Shown here piece after piece: positions 49,561 to 59,789 of a stretch of DNA of 64,000 nucleotides. A program made the position numbers and the translations under genes. Source of the stretch: Anseranas semipalmata (Eukaryota; Chordata; Aves; Anseriformes; Anseranatidae); assembly GCA_013399115.1 (NCBI GenBank), contig VXAA01001513.1, positions 337,477 to 401,476 of the forward strand. The letters are read 5' to 3'. Position 1 is the first letter of the stretch. Each line of letters begins with the position of its first letter. The notes under the pieces were generated by a model that was given only the letters and a program-made list of their open reading frames with translations, ran no database searches and was not told the origin of the DNA.

Positions 49561-51184
49561 GGGCCTATTAACTAAAGGAAGCTTGATGACTTGAAATGTG
49601 ATGAAAATAAGGTTGGTTTTGTTACAGTTAATACAAAGAGGTCATTAAGCTTGTGACCTACAGAGTTCAGATCAGATGATTACATCTGGATCTGTATTTT
49701 AAGAACCCAGAAGTGAAGATACTCAGACAGAATCATAAGAATTTCTTTCTCCAAACTCCTTGCAACCTACAAAATACATTGCTATTGGCTGTTGGCTTAA
49801 TCCGAGAGTAAAAATCTCCCAAACTCCACCACACGCCTGTGGTTCTACCAGTAGCAAGGCAAGCATGCTCCCATTGGCTGCACATCATCCTTGGCTTCAT
49901 GATCATCACAAGCAAAAGCATCCTTCTTGCCGAACATTCCCACAAAATACATGTATTGAACAATGTGTGGTAATTTGTTATGTTGAAAAAACAGAGGTTT
50001 TCTATTCTGATACTAATTTTCCCAAGGTATTTTATATAAAATGATATCAAGTGTAAGCAGCAAAAAATTCCCTGTATTTCCTTTCAAATTTACTAAAATT
50101 TCATTGGAGTTGGAAATGTTCTCTAAAAGCTTTGAATCTGAAGAAACAATACTTTCCAAGAAAATGGTCCTAACAAACAGCACATCAGATTCTTAATAAC
50201 ATCTTGTCAAGGTTCTTGCTGTGCGCTAAGAGCACATTCAATGAAATACACGAGTGCAAAGGCAGTCAGTTTCCAGGACTTGGAAGCTACAGGACAGCCT
50301 CCAAAAGCTGCAACATGCCAATAAAAGCAGAAGATACTCGCTTTCATTATGCTTCTGTCTCCTTGAAAGGAAGTCAAGAGAATTTAAAGCCCTCTTTGAA
50401 AGTGGGCCTCTTTCCTAAGACCGTGGCATAGAGAGGGAACAACTTGCCGGTTTTTATATTTCAACACTGTTCGTGGACCAAACCTGTCTGCAGTGCCTCT
50501 CACCTAGAAATTACACTGCGGTTAGACTGCGTACTACTGCCCCCGCAGCACAGGTCCAACAGGTCAGTTCAATGTAACCCCCTTAACACTATTGGAGAAA
50601 TTATTTTATTTCCCTGTTTCTTCTGTCTTTTGTGCGTCCCTCAGCCTGTCCAAGGGATGGCAATTTAGCCTAATTTAGTTTAACCTAGCATAAGTGTAAT
50701 TCCTTTAACACAGTGTATATTTTTACTGTCACAAATGAGCACCAAGTCCTCTAACAAACTCCTGTATTTTATCCAGCTACTGTTACATGGAGCGTAATAG
50801 ATTATACTTGCCTGAAAAATAATTAGTTTTTGGATCAAGTATACTTCAGAGATATTTTCACTCGTGCTAGAAATACATCAACATAAGCCAACACTTACAA
50901 TAGTGGTTAACCCCATCTGTATATAAAAAATAAGTCTAATTCATTTTTGAATTTTTATTGCTTCAGCTCCCAACACTTGGTTCTTTCTCTCCCTTTTACT
51001 TTAGTAAGACAACTTTAGGAGCCAACGTATCTCACCAGGAAGTCGCTTACACAGATCAAGTGACATTAAACTCCTTTTTTGTTTGACCACACATACCATG
51101 TTTCTGAGGCATTTTCCACAGCCCCAAAGCTATTCTGTGGAGCTTCTCCCCTCCCCTTGCCAATTTTTCAATGATCTTTTAAGG

Positions 51185-51200
51185 GAGAGAGAGAGAGAGA
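51185..51200. repeat. (GA)8 microsatellite
   Basis: Eight perfect GA units are preceded by AAGG and followed by TCAG. Confidence 0.9.
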
Positions 51201-52143
51201 TCAGACCTAAGCTATTCTAACATCAGTCCGATCAATGTCTTTTTTGAAGGATGAATTTCAATACGAGGGGACAGCTTGGGCAGGAGGACAAGCCTGACCT
51301 TACAGAACAGTGCTCATGTGAGCTTTGATTCCTGTGGAATCACCCAAACCCAGCCCAAAGAGTAACAAAATCCAGCCTGATTTTCCTGGTGAGGAATTGT
51401 CCAATAAACAAGCCACCTATTCCGGTTTTCAAAACCTACAGACATACCAGAGTTGCAGGGTTTTTGCCAGCAGTATGCCAAAATTACAGACTGTTCCTCA
51501 AAAATTTATGAGACTTGGCAAAAGCCATCTACAAACCACAGCTTTTCAGTAGTGCTGCTATAAATGCAAGCTTTGTAAGAATGCATCAACATCATGACTT
51601 TGTAAAAATAAATAGATTGCAATGTTGATATCTAACAAACCAGATTTATGATTTTTGATAAGGATTGCAGCCATTATCTTGATAGCTTTTATTTTCATGT
51701 GCAAGGATCTTTACCTTAATAGTGAAAACACCTGCTCTGCTTCTGGGCCTAATCCTGCCTGGACAACACTTAAGGCACGACTATGCCTTTTTTAAAATCA
51801 CCTGAAAACATGGTAAACATTTAACAATTCATCAGTCAAGTCCATATGCAACCAAGGCTTTGTCACCATTCATACGTCTTTCTATAGAGTGTTGAAGAGA
51901 AAGCGAGTATGCAGTTTATTATTTGGAAGGAAGGATTAAATTTGGGAAAAATTATTAGACCTAAAACAGAACTTTATAAAACAAAATATTAGGAAGTGGT
52001 TCCTAGCATGGAAATCAGATGCTGAGTTAAATGTCCAAATTCCCTTTATGTTAACTGGTGAGGACTCAGTGCCTAAACATCAGATGCAGAGCTTTAAAAC
52101 AGGGGATTTTCAGTAGGGAGAGGCTCATGTCAACAAAAAAGAG

Positions 52144-52155
52144 AAAAAAAAAAAA
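52144..52155. repeat. Poly(A) tract, 12 bases
   Basis: A run of 12 A is preceded by AAAAAAGAG, making a short A-rich block. Confidence 0.85.
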
Positions 52156-52164
52156 GTGGAAGAA

Positions 52165-52290
52165 ACTGTCGTTCACTCAGTCTTAGGTGGCTAATGCTGG
52201 ACTACATTTAGACATCTCTTCCAAATATAGATTCAGAGCAGAAATCCCCTGCACTTAGACACCTAAATCATCGTATTTAGGTGCAGACAA
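52165..52290. mobile_element. Possible palindromic MITE remnant
   Basis: CACCTAAAT (52,260-52,268) and ATTTAGGTG (52,275-52,283) form a perfect nine-base stem with a six-base loop. Upstream, CTTAGGTGGC and CATTTAGACATC repeat the same TTAGRYRCC-like theme. Sauropsid genomes carry palindromic Harbinger-type MITEs (Chompy group) rich in TTAGGCGCCTAAAT-like cores, which this resembles. No target-site duplication or terminal inverted repeat is clear, so the assignment is tentative. Confidence 0.3.
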
Positions 52291-54040
52291 ACAGCTCAGC
52301 TTTCTCTTCATGGAGACAGAAGCTTACAGCAAAAGCAGATTAGAGAAAGGGAGGAAAGGAAATTTCAAATGAGGGAGCTTTCTGGCTTGAATATATAAGC
52401 CTCAGACTACATTCGTCAAAGGCTTCAGTGTTTCTTCAGATTACATGGAGTTGGATTCAATGGACCTGGAGTTTCTTGGGCCTTTAATTTTTAGCTACTG
52501 AGAAGTCCCGATTTGCACATTGTCCTTAACTAGCAAAGCATCACAGTCTTGGAAGACTGAAGGAAGGTCTGCAAGGGCAGTTGGGCAACGGGCAAATAAT
52601 TTGTGCAATGGAAGTTTGATGCATACATGAGAAATCCTCAGAAAACCTAGGTGCCAGGTTTTGGATAACGAACAAATCTTGAGGCTGGCCCCCAGCACAG
52701 CATCAGATACCATGATCTGTTTCCCAAAATATATGTATTGGAGACAAATACATATATGCATCCACGTATGCCAGATTGCAGCATGAAAGTTAAGACTGTA
52801 AAACTACTAGCAAGCAAAAATACCTTTTTGAAATGGAAACACTGTCGAGTTTCAACACCAGTACTGGCTCAAATGTAATACGAGTCTTCCAAAGAACATC
52901 TTGATTATTTCTTTTCTAAAAAAGAAGATATGCAGCAGATTTGTTTACACTACTTGAGATAGACCATTTCTTTTTTTAGAAATGGAAGCTAATACATTGT
53001 TGAATGCAGATACAAAACATTTGCAGTATGTCTGAGCTCTAGCTCCTCCATTTAGCTATGCAAATGGGCATTTGAGTGTGCATGTCTTGCACACAGAGGG
53101 TTTTTACATATATACGTTCCGCATAAGTAAACTCAGTACCCAAATTAATATATATTTTCAGTGTGCAAATAGTATTTGAGAGATCAGTCTTATGTGAGTG
53201 AAGAATATCACACTTTTATTTTAAAAATATATAACTTGTTGCAGACATGAGGGAATAATGCATAATAGATGTTTTATTAAACATCCAGACACTAGTTATG
53301 ACTAAACCCACCTCTGAACATATTCTGAACACCACATTACTTTGTTACAACTCCTACTGATAGGCATCTGCTAGGAATTGCTGCTAAATTAATAAAAACA
53401 CATAAGACTTCTACAAAATGCCCAATATTAATTGAAGCCCTCAGCATCAAATTAATTCTGAGAGTATAATGGACTTTTGATTAGGCAGTTTGTTAAGCAT
53501 CTATTCCCTGGTGTTTTCACCTGATTGCAGTTAGCACCTCATCAGGTGTTGCAGCCATACCTGCGGAGTATGAACTGCTGGTGCATCCTCATTCCAGGAA
53601 AAATGAATTAAAGTAATTCAGGAGCACCATGCTGTCTAGGTTTCCATTCATGGGAAACCATTCTGTTCCTACAACAAAATTAAATTTAAAAAATGACTAA
53701 TTGACTTAAATTGTAGACCAGCGATGTACCCTGCTTAAACATCCAGATCTGCTTATTGTTTTCCAGCACACTACCTAATGGTTTTCTAAGATGAATGCTT
53801 CTAGTGACACAGTTTCAAAGAAGATGCCAGATCTGCCCTGAAATTTGACTGGTGCAGATGCAGATGAATGGGTGACAGACATCAACAACCCTGTTCCTCT
53901 CTGGGTACCAACACATGAAGGGAGAAGAACACACAGCAGAGACACAGGTCACCAACTTTAGACTCCCTTTAGAGTCACTGGTGGGAAAAAAAAATCTCAG
54001 TTTAAGCACTGATTTCCTTCTGCTAGGGAATACTTGGATT
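52291..54040. other. Non-coding AT-rich unique sequence
   Basis: No gene is supported. Open frames are at most 88 codons. The stretch at 53.1-53.6 kb is AT-rich and enhancer-like and contains the inverted E-box pair described separately. No interspersed repeat is recognisable. Confidence 0.65.
53100..53570. promoter_or_regulatory. Candidate conserved non-coding element with inverted E-box pair
   Basis: This AT-rich, CpG-poor, repeat-free stretch contains many TAAT-type cores (AAATTAATATA, AATGCATAATAG, CTAAATTAATAAA, CCAATATTAATTG). At its right end CACCTGAT (53,518-53,525) and ATCAGGTG (53,541-53,548) form a perfect inverted repeat with a 15-base spacer that holds a further CACCT. Paired CACCT(G) sites are the arrangement bound by ZEB and SNAI zinc-finger repressors. 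Function is inferred. Confidence 0.3.
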
Positions 54041-54045
54041 GCCTC

Positions 54046-54140
54046 AAGGGATTTTTTGTGTGCGTTTTTTGTTGGTTTTGTTTGTTTTTTGTCAGTTTGT
54101 TGGGTTTTTTTGTTTTCTTTTTTTTTGCTTGTTTGTTGAC
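54046..54140. repeat. T/G-rich low-complexity tract
   Basis: About 95 bases of T-rich sequence with interspersed G (TTTTGTTGG, TTTGTTTGTT, GGGTTTTTTTG) and T runs up to 12. Three plus-strand frames of 63-74 codons crossing it read as phenylalanine/leucine/valine-rich and are artefacts. Confidence 0.9.
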
Positions 54141-55250
54141 TTCTCAGCAGGTATTATTCCTCTCTGTCATATCCTATTTATCTATCACTGTTGTCATACT
54201 TCCAACTGGTTTATCAAGACTTGGAAGTGAGATTTAGTGTCTGTAATGTTTGAGTCCTCCAGAACCTTTTCAATTCATTCCCCCAATACTGACTTAAATG
54301 AAAAATTATCTACTACTTTAATGACTGGGTCATTTAAAAATTATTTGAGATTTTGTGTGTATTGAGGAGACGACAGGTACCTGGACCGAACAATCCATTT
54401 TATCATTTCCCTCTAAACATTTTTACTGACATTTGATTTTGAAATCATGTTGCTTCATAGAGGAAGGCTCCGATATAAGAAATTCTCAAAGCTCCTTCAT
54501 GTGAAAGTGATATAGAAAAATCAAGCTGGATTTTCTGCTGTAGCATTATTCACACCCACAAATTCTTCTTGCATCATAAACATTGACTGGACTTGAGGCA
54601 CATTTACTGTTTCTGAAAATGCTTTGTGGTTTTTGAGAAGGGTGGATACTTGTATTTCTTGCAGAAGACAATTTCTCCTTTTATAAAGAAGTTGTACATA
54701 TTTTTCCCTTTGCGCTTCTCTCTTACCAACTATAAAGGAAGCCTGGAAAGCTAAATTTGAGATTGCTAAAGCCCTTTTTTTTTTTTTTTTAAAGTACATG
54801 GTATACATTTGCTGTAGATGTCTAACATGGCAACTATAAAAACCTATCTATTTTGCATGCAAACATTTTCCCCTTTTAGCTGTTTCTCTTTTTCAAAAAG
54901 TGCCCTATTTGTACATGTAATAACCACAAGGCACTGAATTTGAAAGCATTACAGTCACTACAACAAAAATATCTTCGAGATATCTTGAACCAGCTCCAGT
55001 CCAGTCCTGGATGCAATGGAAACATTTCTAAAGATATTAGCATTGCAATCCACATCTCTAGAGTCCAATATAGCAGTTTATATTTTGACTCCAAGCCTAG
55101 TTTCCAAATCACTAGAATTTTTGGCACCCACCTGGACCACAAGTATTTATAATTCACATCACTCTAAACAAAAGCTATGTCCCCTCACCAAAGGTATTCT
55201 GCATCAAGCTAGAAAGCCACTGGTTTTATGAATGCAATTGTTGTTCAGTG
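54141..55250. other. Non-coding AT-rich sequence
   Basis: No gene is supported. Two minus-strand frames of 93-95 codons (54,521-54,808 and 54,876-55,157) lack domains, and the first begins in the T-tract at 54,775-54,790. No repeat copy is seen. Confidence 0.63.
54775..54790. repeat. Poly(T) tract, 16 bases
   Basis: A run of 16 T is followed by AAAGTACATGG. On the minus strand it gives a lysine run in a spurious frame. Confidence 0.9.
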
Positions 55251-55271
55251 CTTGATAATATCATCATCTAG

Positions 55272-55629
55272 CACTGTGTTCCTGCCTCTTATGAGCTTGA
55301 GATTCTCCAAACCAAGGACGTCTATGACAAGGGTGGTCATCATCCACTTTGTCCCAAGATGTTTCTTCTCTTCAGCAGCCAAGGGGTGGCTAGCCTGGAG
55401 ATGGAGCTAGACTATGACATTTTCACCAAGTCTCATCACACCTTTTCTCCAGCAGTTTAGACAACATGGGGCTAAGAAGCAAGAGGTTGTGCCTGAACAC
55501 CATCACCTCCCTGCATGGCTAACAGTCCCCTATAGGGCAGATCATGTACAAAGTCAATACACTGGGTGGAGAAGCTTTCACCTTCCTTCTAGGCTTCTAC
55601 CTGAAGGTAGGTTATTTTTTCCTTGCTAA
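55272..55629 (+). pseudogene. Unrecognised exon-like island (cryptic exon or pseudogene fragment)
   Basis: A 62-codon frame without an ATG is open at 55,272-55,457 and has protein-like composition (peptides SYELEILQTKDVYDK and LEMELDYDIF). It ends at a TAG. A second frame, shifted by one, is open from 55,414 to 55,629. Inside it, 55,456-55,606 is preceded by CACCTTTTCTCCAGCAG (acceptor-like) and followed by GTAGGT after CTGAAG (donor-like). The island is richer in GC than its AT-rich surroundings. I recognise no protein family. It could be a decayed gene copy, a rarely used exon or chance. Confidence 0.2.
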
Positions 55630-57239
55630 TCAGTCAAAACTGGTAATAGCCTATTCTATCAGTAACTGATAAATACTTACGCAGTTTTAGGTTGTGCAGA
55701 AACCCCTGCCTGGAATCACACATTAGCTTTGCTGGCTGTCTCAGCTAGGGCTGTACCCCTGTTTGGGCTCAGTTTCTCAAGCTGGGGGCTCACTCATGTG
55801 CTGTACACTTACAGCCAGGGCTCAATCTCTGTTGGGTCTTCTCCCAGCAGTACCCTTAGTTATATGAACAGCTATCAAAGCCAACACATCCAACAGTCAT
55901 GATGCTGACATTACACAAGAAACAAGAAGACTATACGATGATTGACAATCTACTCCAAGGCTGCTAATATTACATAGGCCTTTAAACATCATGTTCCTGG
56001 GCTGTCAGGGGAGAGCTGTTTGCTTTGGAGGGCTCTGCCTTCAGAAGTTTTAGAATCCCTTAGGAAGTAACCAACCATATAATGATAATACAATTCTCCA
56101 GCTGTTAGACATGAGCAATAATACTTTTTCCCAATATTCATTGGACCTGCCTGCCATATGTTACATTTTAGTACAAACAACCTCATGCTATTTTCACCAC
56201 ACTTTAAACACTCTTAAGTGATTTTGGTAGGAGAGTGAAGCATGTTGCGCCCAGCGCTGTGAGAATAATTGATTTCTTTGGTTTGTTAGTCAAAGCAATG
56301 ACACTCACTGAGGGGCAGAGAGAAACTTACTCCAGGTTAAATAAAACATTTTGTTTTGATAGTCAATAAATGCAGAGGAAATCCAGCGAGAGTTGCTTCA
56401 GCTAATAGTGTCACTTTGGTTCAAAACCATTTTCTACTTGATCAGTTCAGGAGACATTTTAGCCAAACTCTTCCCACTTTCCTCCAAAACTGTCTTCAAA
56501 AGACAACCCTACAAAAGATCTGAAATATTTTTACATCCCCTCTCCTGACAGCTTTTGTTTAACTCTGTCTGGAACCATGACCTGCATTGCCTTGTACCAG
56601 TTGATTGCCTTTACCCAGTCCAGGAATTACTCATCCTCCTTCACAGCCTCAGTAAATAGTTGTTGTGTTTCACAAATAAGCAAAAGAGCCAGTGTTTCAA
56701 CAGCTAACAGTTTACTCCTACAGAAAGGGAAAGACTGTGGTTTAAAACCTGCCTCTGAACTATGGATCTGAAACAAGATCTTGTGCAACCCAGATGAATA
56801 CCCAAGCCACTGGGAGACAGGAGGAAAACAAACCACACTCACTTGGGTTTTGAGAGTCACAGCTATAATTCAGAGAGAGATGTAGGGGAGGGGGAATAAA
56901 GGCACCAACATTCCTGAGCATTGTTTTCTGAGGAAAAGAGAAAAAACTGTGTGCAAAATTCACGTGCAATATTTCATATAGCTTCCTGAATACATCACCT
57001 GCTTCGTATTTGTATGAAGAAACCTCAGTTTGGTACATGAATTAAGATATTTGTTAAACCTGCATAAAGAAATCAGATTGGCTTAAAACATAAGTAATTT
57101 CTATGTAGATTTGGGGAAATGCTCATTCCATAAAGAATTTCAAATCTCTTTACAAATATTCAAAGAATTAAGAGAGTCAGACTGGATTTATTCATTGCAG
57201 AAGATCCAGAAGCTGTTTAATACCTTGCCAGAAACTATC

Positions 57240-57264
57240 AAAAATAAAAATAAAAATAAAAAAA
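57240..57264. repeat. (AAAAAT)n microsatellite
   Basis: About four A5T units cover 25 bases, resembling the A-rich tract at 17.86 kb. Confidence 0.88.
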
Positions 57265-59007
57265 GCAAATAACATGCTAGTAGGATTGTTCCGTACCCGC
57301 AGATAAGCAAAGCATGAATGTTTACAGAGTGTACGTTGTTTATATGTAGTTTAAATTTAAATATTACAACTTCAGAATGAAACTTAAGATACTTAAGAGC
57401 TCACACATTCGGTATATAAGACCAAGCTCTAGTTCTTCAGAGACCAAGGCAGACTCTCACATTTGGAGACAGTACCAGCAGAAAGGAGGACAGAGGTCTC
57501 TCCATCACCAGAAAGTATGAAAATCAATTTTTTTCTCTCCCCCCACCTCTGCAGCAGCATGCAAAGGTGATGTAGTTCACATCCACACCCTACACAAGCA
57601 CTGGCAGCAACACACTTTAAGCTCTCAAGTACTAAAGGTGTTTTATTTGTGATTTAATTCATAAAAGCAACCTCCAGGGCTGTTGAGCACACGCACTTTG
57701 CACTCCAATACAAACACAGCTTTACCCAGCCAAGAAGTCCCTGGGGGTTGAGCAGGCAAGTCAAGGTACAGGTTATTTTTGGATATTGGAAGATTATCAT
57801 CCTTCTGTGCAGAATGACTTTTATAAATAAGATGGAGAGTACAGGATTTAGGAGTATCCAGATGGATGTCTTTCATAGCATCTTTTTTCCTTTTTCACAG
57901 GCAGACCAGTCATTAGAAATAAGTAGCCCATCAGGATTCAGACACTATCAGTTGTCACCATAGGCCTTAAATTAGGCAGTACAGGTTTTCCTAATCTTCA
58001 TCACATACTCCACAGCCGACATAAAACCAGTCAGAACTGGACCATGCAAATTTCTAGAGACAAGAAAACCTCCTGGAGTCCAAAAGACAACTTCAAGTGT
58101 TGGAAAGGAATCTAGCCACCAGCCCAGAAACTTCAGAGGAACAGACTGTCTTTGTAAGGGCGTTGCCGATGCTTTGAGGTATCAGAGCAAGTAACAAAAG
58201 CTGAAACTTCACTTTTTCTGTCAGTGTTTTCAATTCCGGTCTCTGGAAAGGACCAGGAAGAACAAGTAACCCAAGTGCAGCCATGAACACAAAACCCAGT
58301 TATTGAATCATTTATTCATATGAAGACAAATACTATGGACTACAGTTATTAAGGATGATCCTGGATGGGTTTTAATTACGGATGAGGGTTAGAAACTAGT
58401 CCTGTCTTATCTAGGTTGCCCTTGCCAAAGAAATGAACACGTAGTTCCAGATTTGCCAGAAAAACATGCACCTCAAAAATGTGCCACTATTTCATATGGA
58501 AAGTAGCTAAGTGACTCTTAAAAGAGACAGGCCCTGTCACACAGTTGTCAAAGGGACGTGAGAGTGTTAAAAAAGCACATATGAGAATTAATAGATATGA
58601 TGGAATTAAGTTTACAAGCTGTACTTACAAAACTATCTTTTCCTCATTGCAACACAGAAGCCAGGGAGATTTGCATCACGATCGGAGTACCAGTGGGCAG
58701 CACAAAAGCACCTGGTCAGCATACAAGATTCTTTGCTTTCCAGGTGGAAACAGCAATTATCTTTAAATGTAACTGCAAAAATTCCAGGTTCCTAAAACAA
58801 GCCACACCATCCTACGCTGGGAGCTGATGCGCTTTCACCGCACCTGCGGGCGGCACTGCAGCATGAGCTGCAATCCCTCCCCACGCTGCAGCAGAGGGCA
58901 GCCCCTCCAAGTAACTTAATTACTCAATTCAACCCTCATATTAAGAACAATTTGTAAGTCTGACAGGCTGTAGCTCAATCTCTGGCTGTAGAACAGTGAC
59001 CCAGCAG

Positions 59008-59017
59008 CCCCCCCCCC
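59008..59017. repeat. Poly(C) tract, 10 bases
   Basis: A run of 10 C lies within a short GC-rich patch and is followed by GCACCCC. Confidence 0.85.
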
Positions 59018-59769
59018 GCACCCCTCCCTGCACGCAGCACCCCGAGATGCCCCAGCCTCTGAGCGCCAGCTGGCCTGCTTGCAGTCGGGTGCTTTGTGTA
59101 TTGCATAAGGCAATTACTTGATATTCTTTGCTTTAGAAAAAGCTTCCAGAGTTGTTACCTCCACAAAAACCCTTCGACATCTCCCATAAGACCAGCCAAT
59201 TAACAACCTTTGTATCTGGCAATGCACATCTTCCCTCTGCTGCTAACATTCGGTTTCTTTGGGCAAGCCTGTCAGCAAAATTATACAAGAGACTCTCATT
59301 CAACAACAGAGGCCTCTTTAATGACAAAGGCCCTGACACTTAAACGCATGCAAGTTCTTAATACACACTGTAATCAAGTGCCCACAGATATTTGAACATC
59401 TGGACTCAGACAGTTGCTGCGAGAGGCACCGAGCCCCAGCGACATCCATGCATCCAGGTACTTCCACTACCTATCGTGCTCCAAACGTTTTCTCCTGTCA
59501 CCACGCCAAATACTGCACGGCTCTGCAGTAAGAAACAACTAACAAGCTCCTGTCATGCCTATCGAAGAGCCAAGCGATGTTACTAAACATGAGAACTGGG
59601 GCTGTATTTGAATTGGTCTTTGCTCTTGTTAACTAGGCACATCAGCCAGTAATAACTTGTTTCTCTATTAGCAATTACATTCAGTTACATAATAAATAAA
59701 CTGAATTAGAAACCTACTGCTTTGTCTAGACCAGTTCATTGCTTCAGAACTTCAAGATCATGCCGGGGG

Positions 59770-59785
59770 AAAAAAAAAAAAAAAA
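59770..59785. repeat. Poly(A) tract, 15-16 bases
   Basis: An A-run follows CCGGGGG. No attached retrotransposon body is recognisable. Confidence 0.88.
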
Positions 59786-59789
59786 GAAT

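Larger units (their letters stand above)
46755..52140. other. Non-coding unique sequence
   Basis: No gene is supported. Frames are at most 105 codons and unremarkable. The stretch includes an inverted pair of octamer motifs at 49.2 kb, a doubtful old CR1 remnant at 49.5 kb and a short (GA)n tract at 51.19 kb. Otherwise it is AT-leaning unique DNA. Confidence 0.63.
55630..59765. other. Non-coding unique sequence
   Basis: No gene is supported. Frames are at most 92 codons without domains. The stretch contains a short (AAAAAT)n tract at 57.24 kb and a C10 run at 59,008-59,017. A small GC- and CpG-richer patch lies at 58.82-59.09 kb. No CR1 copy is visible. Confidence 0.65.
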
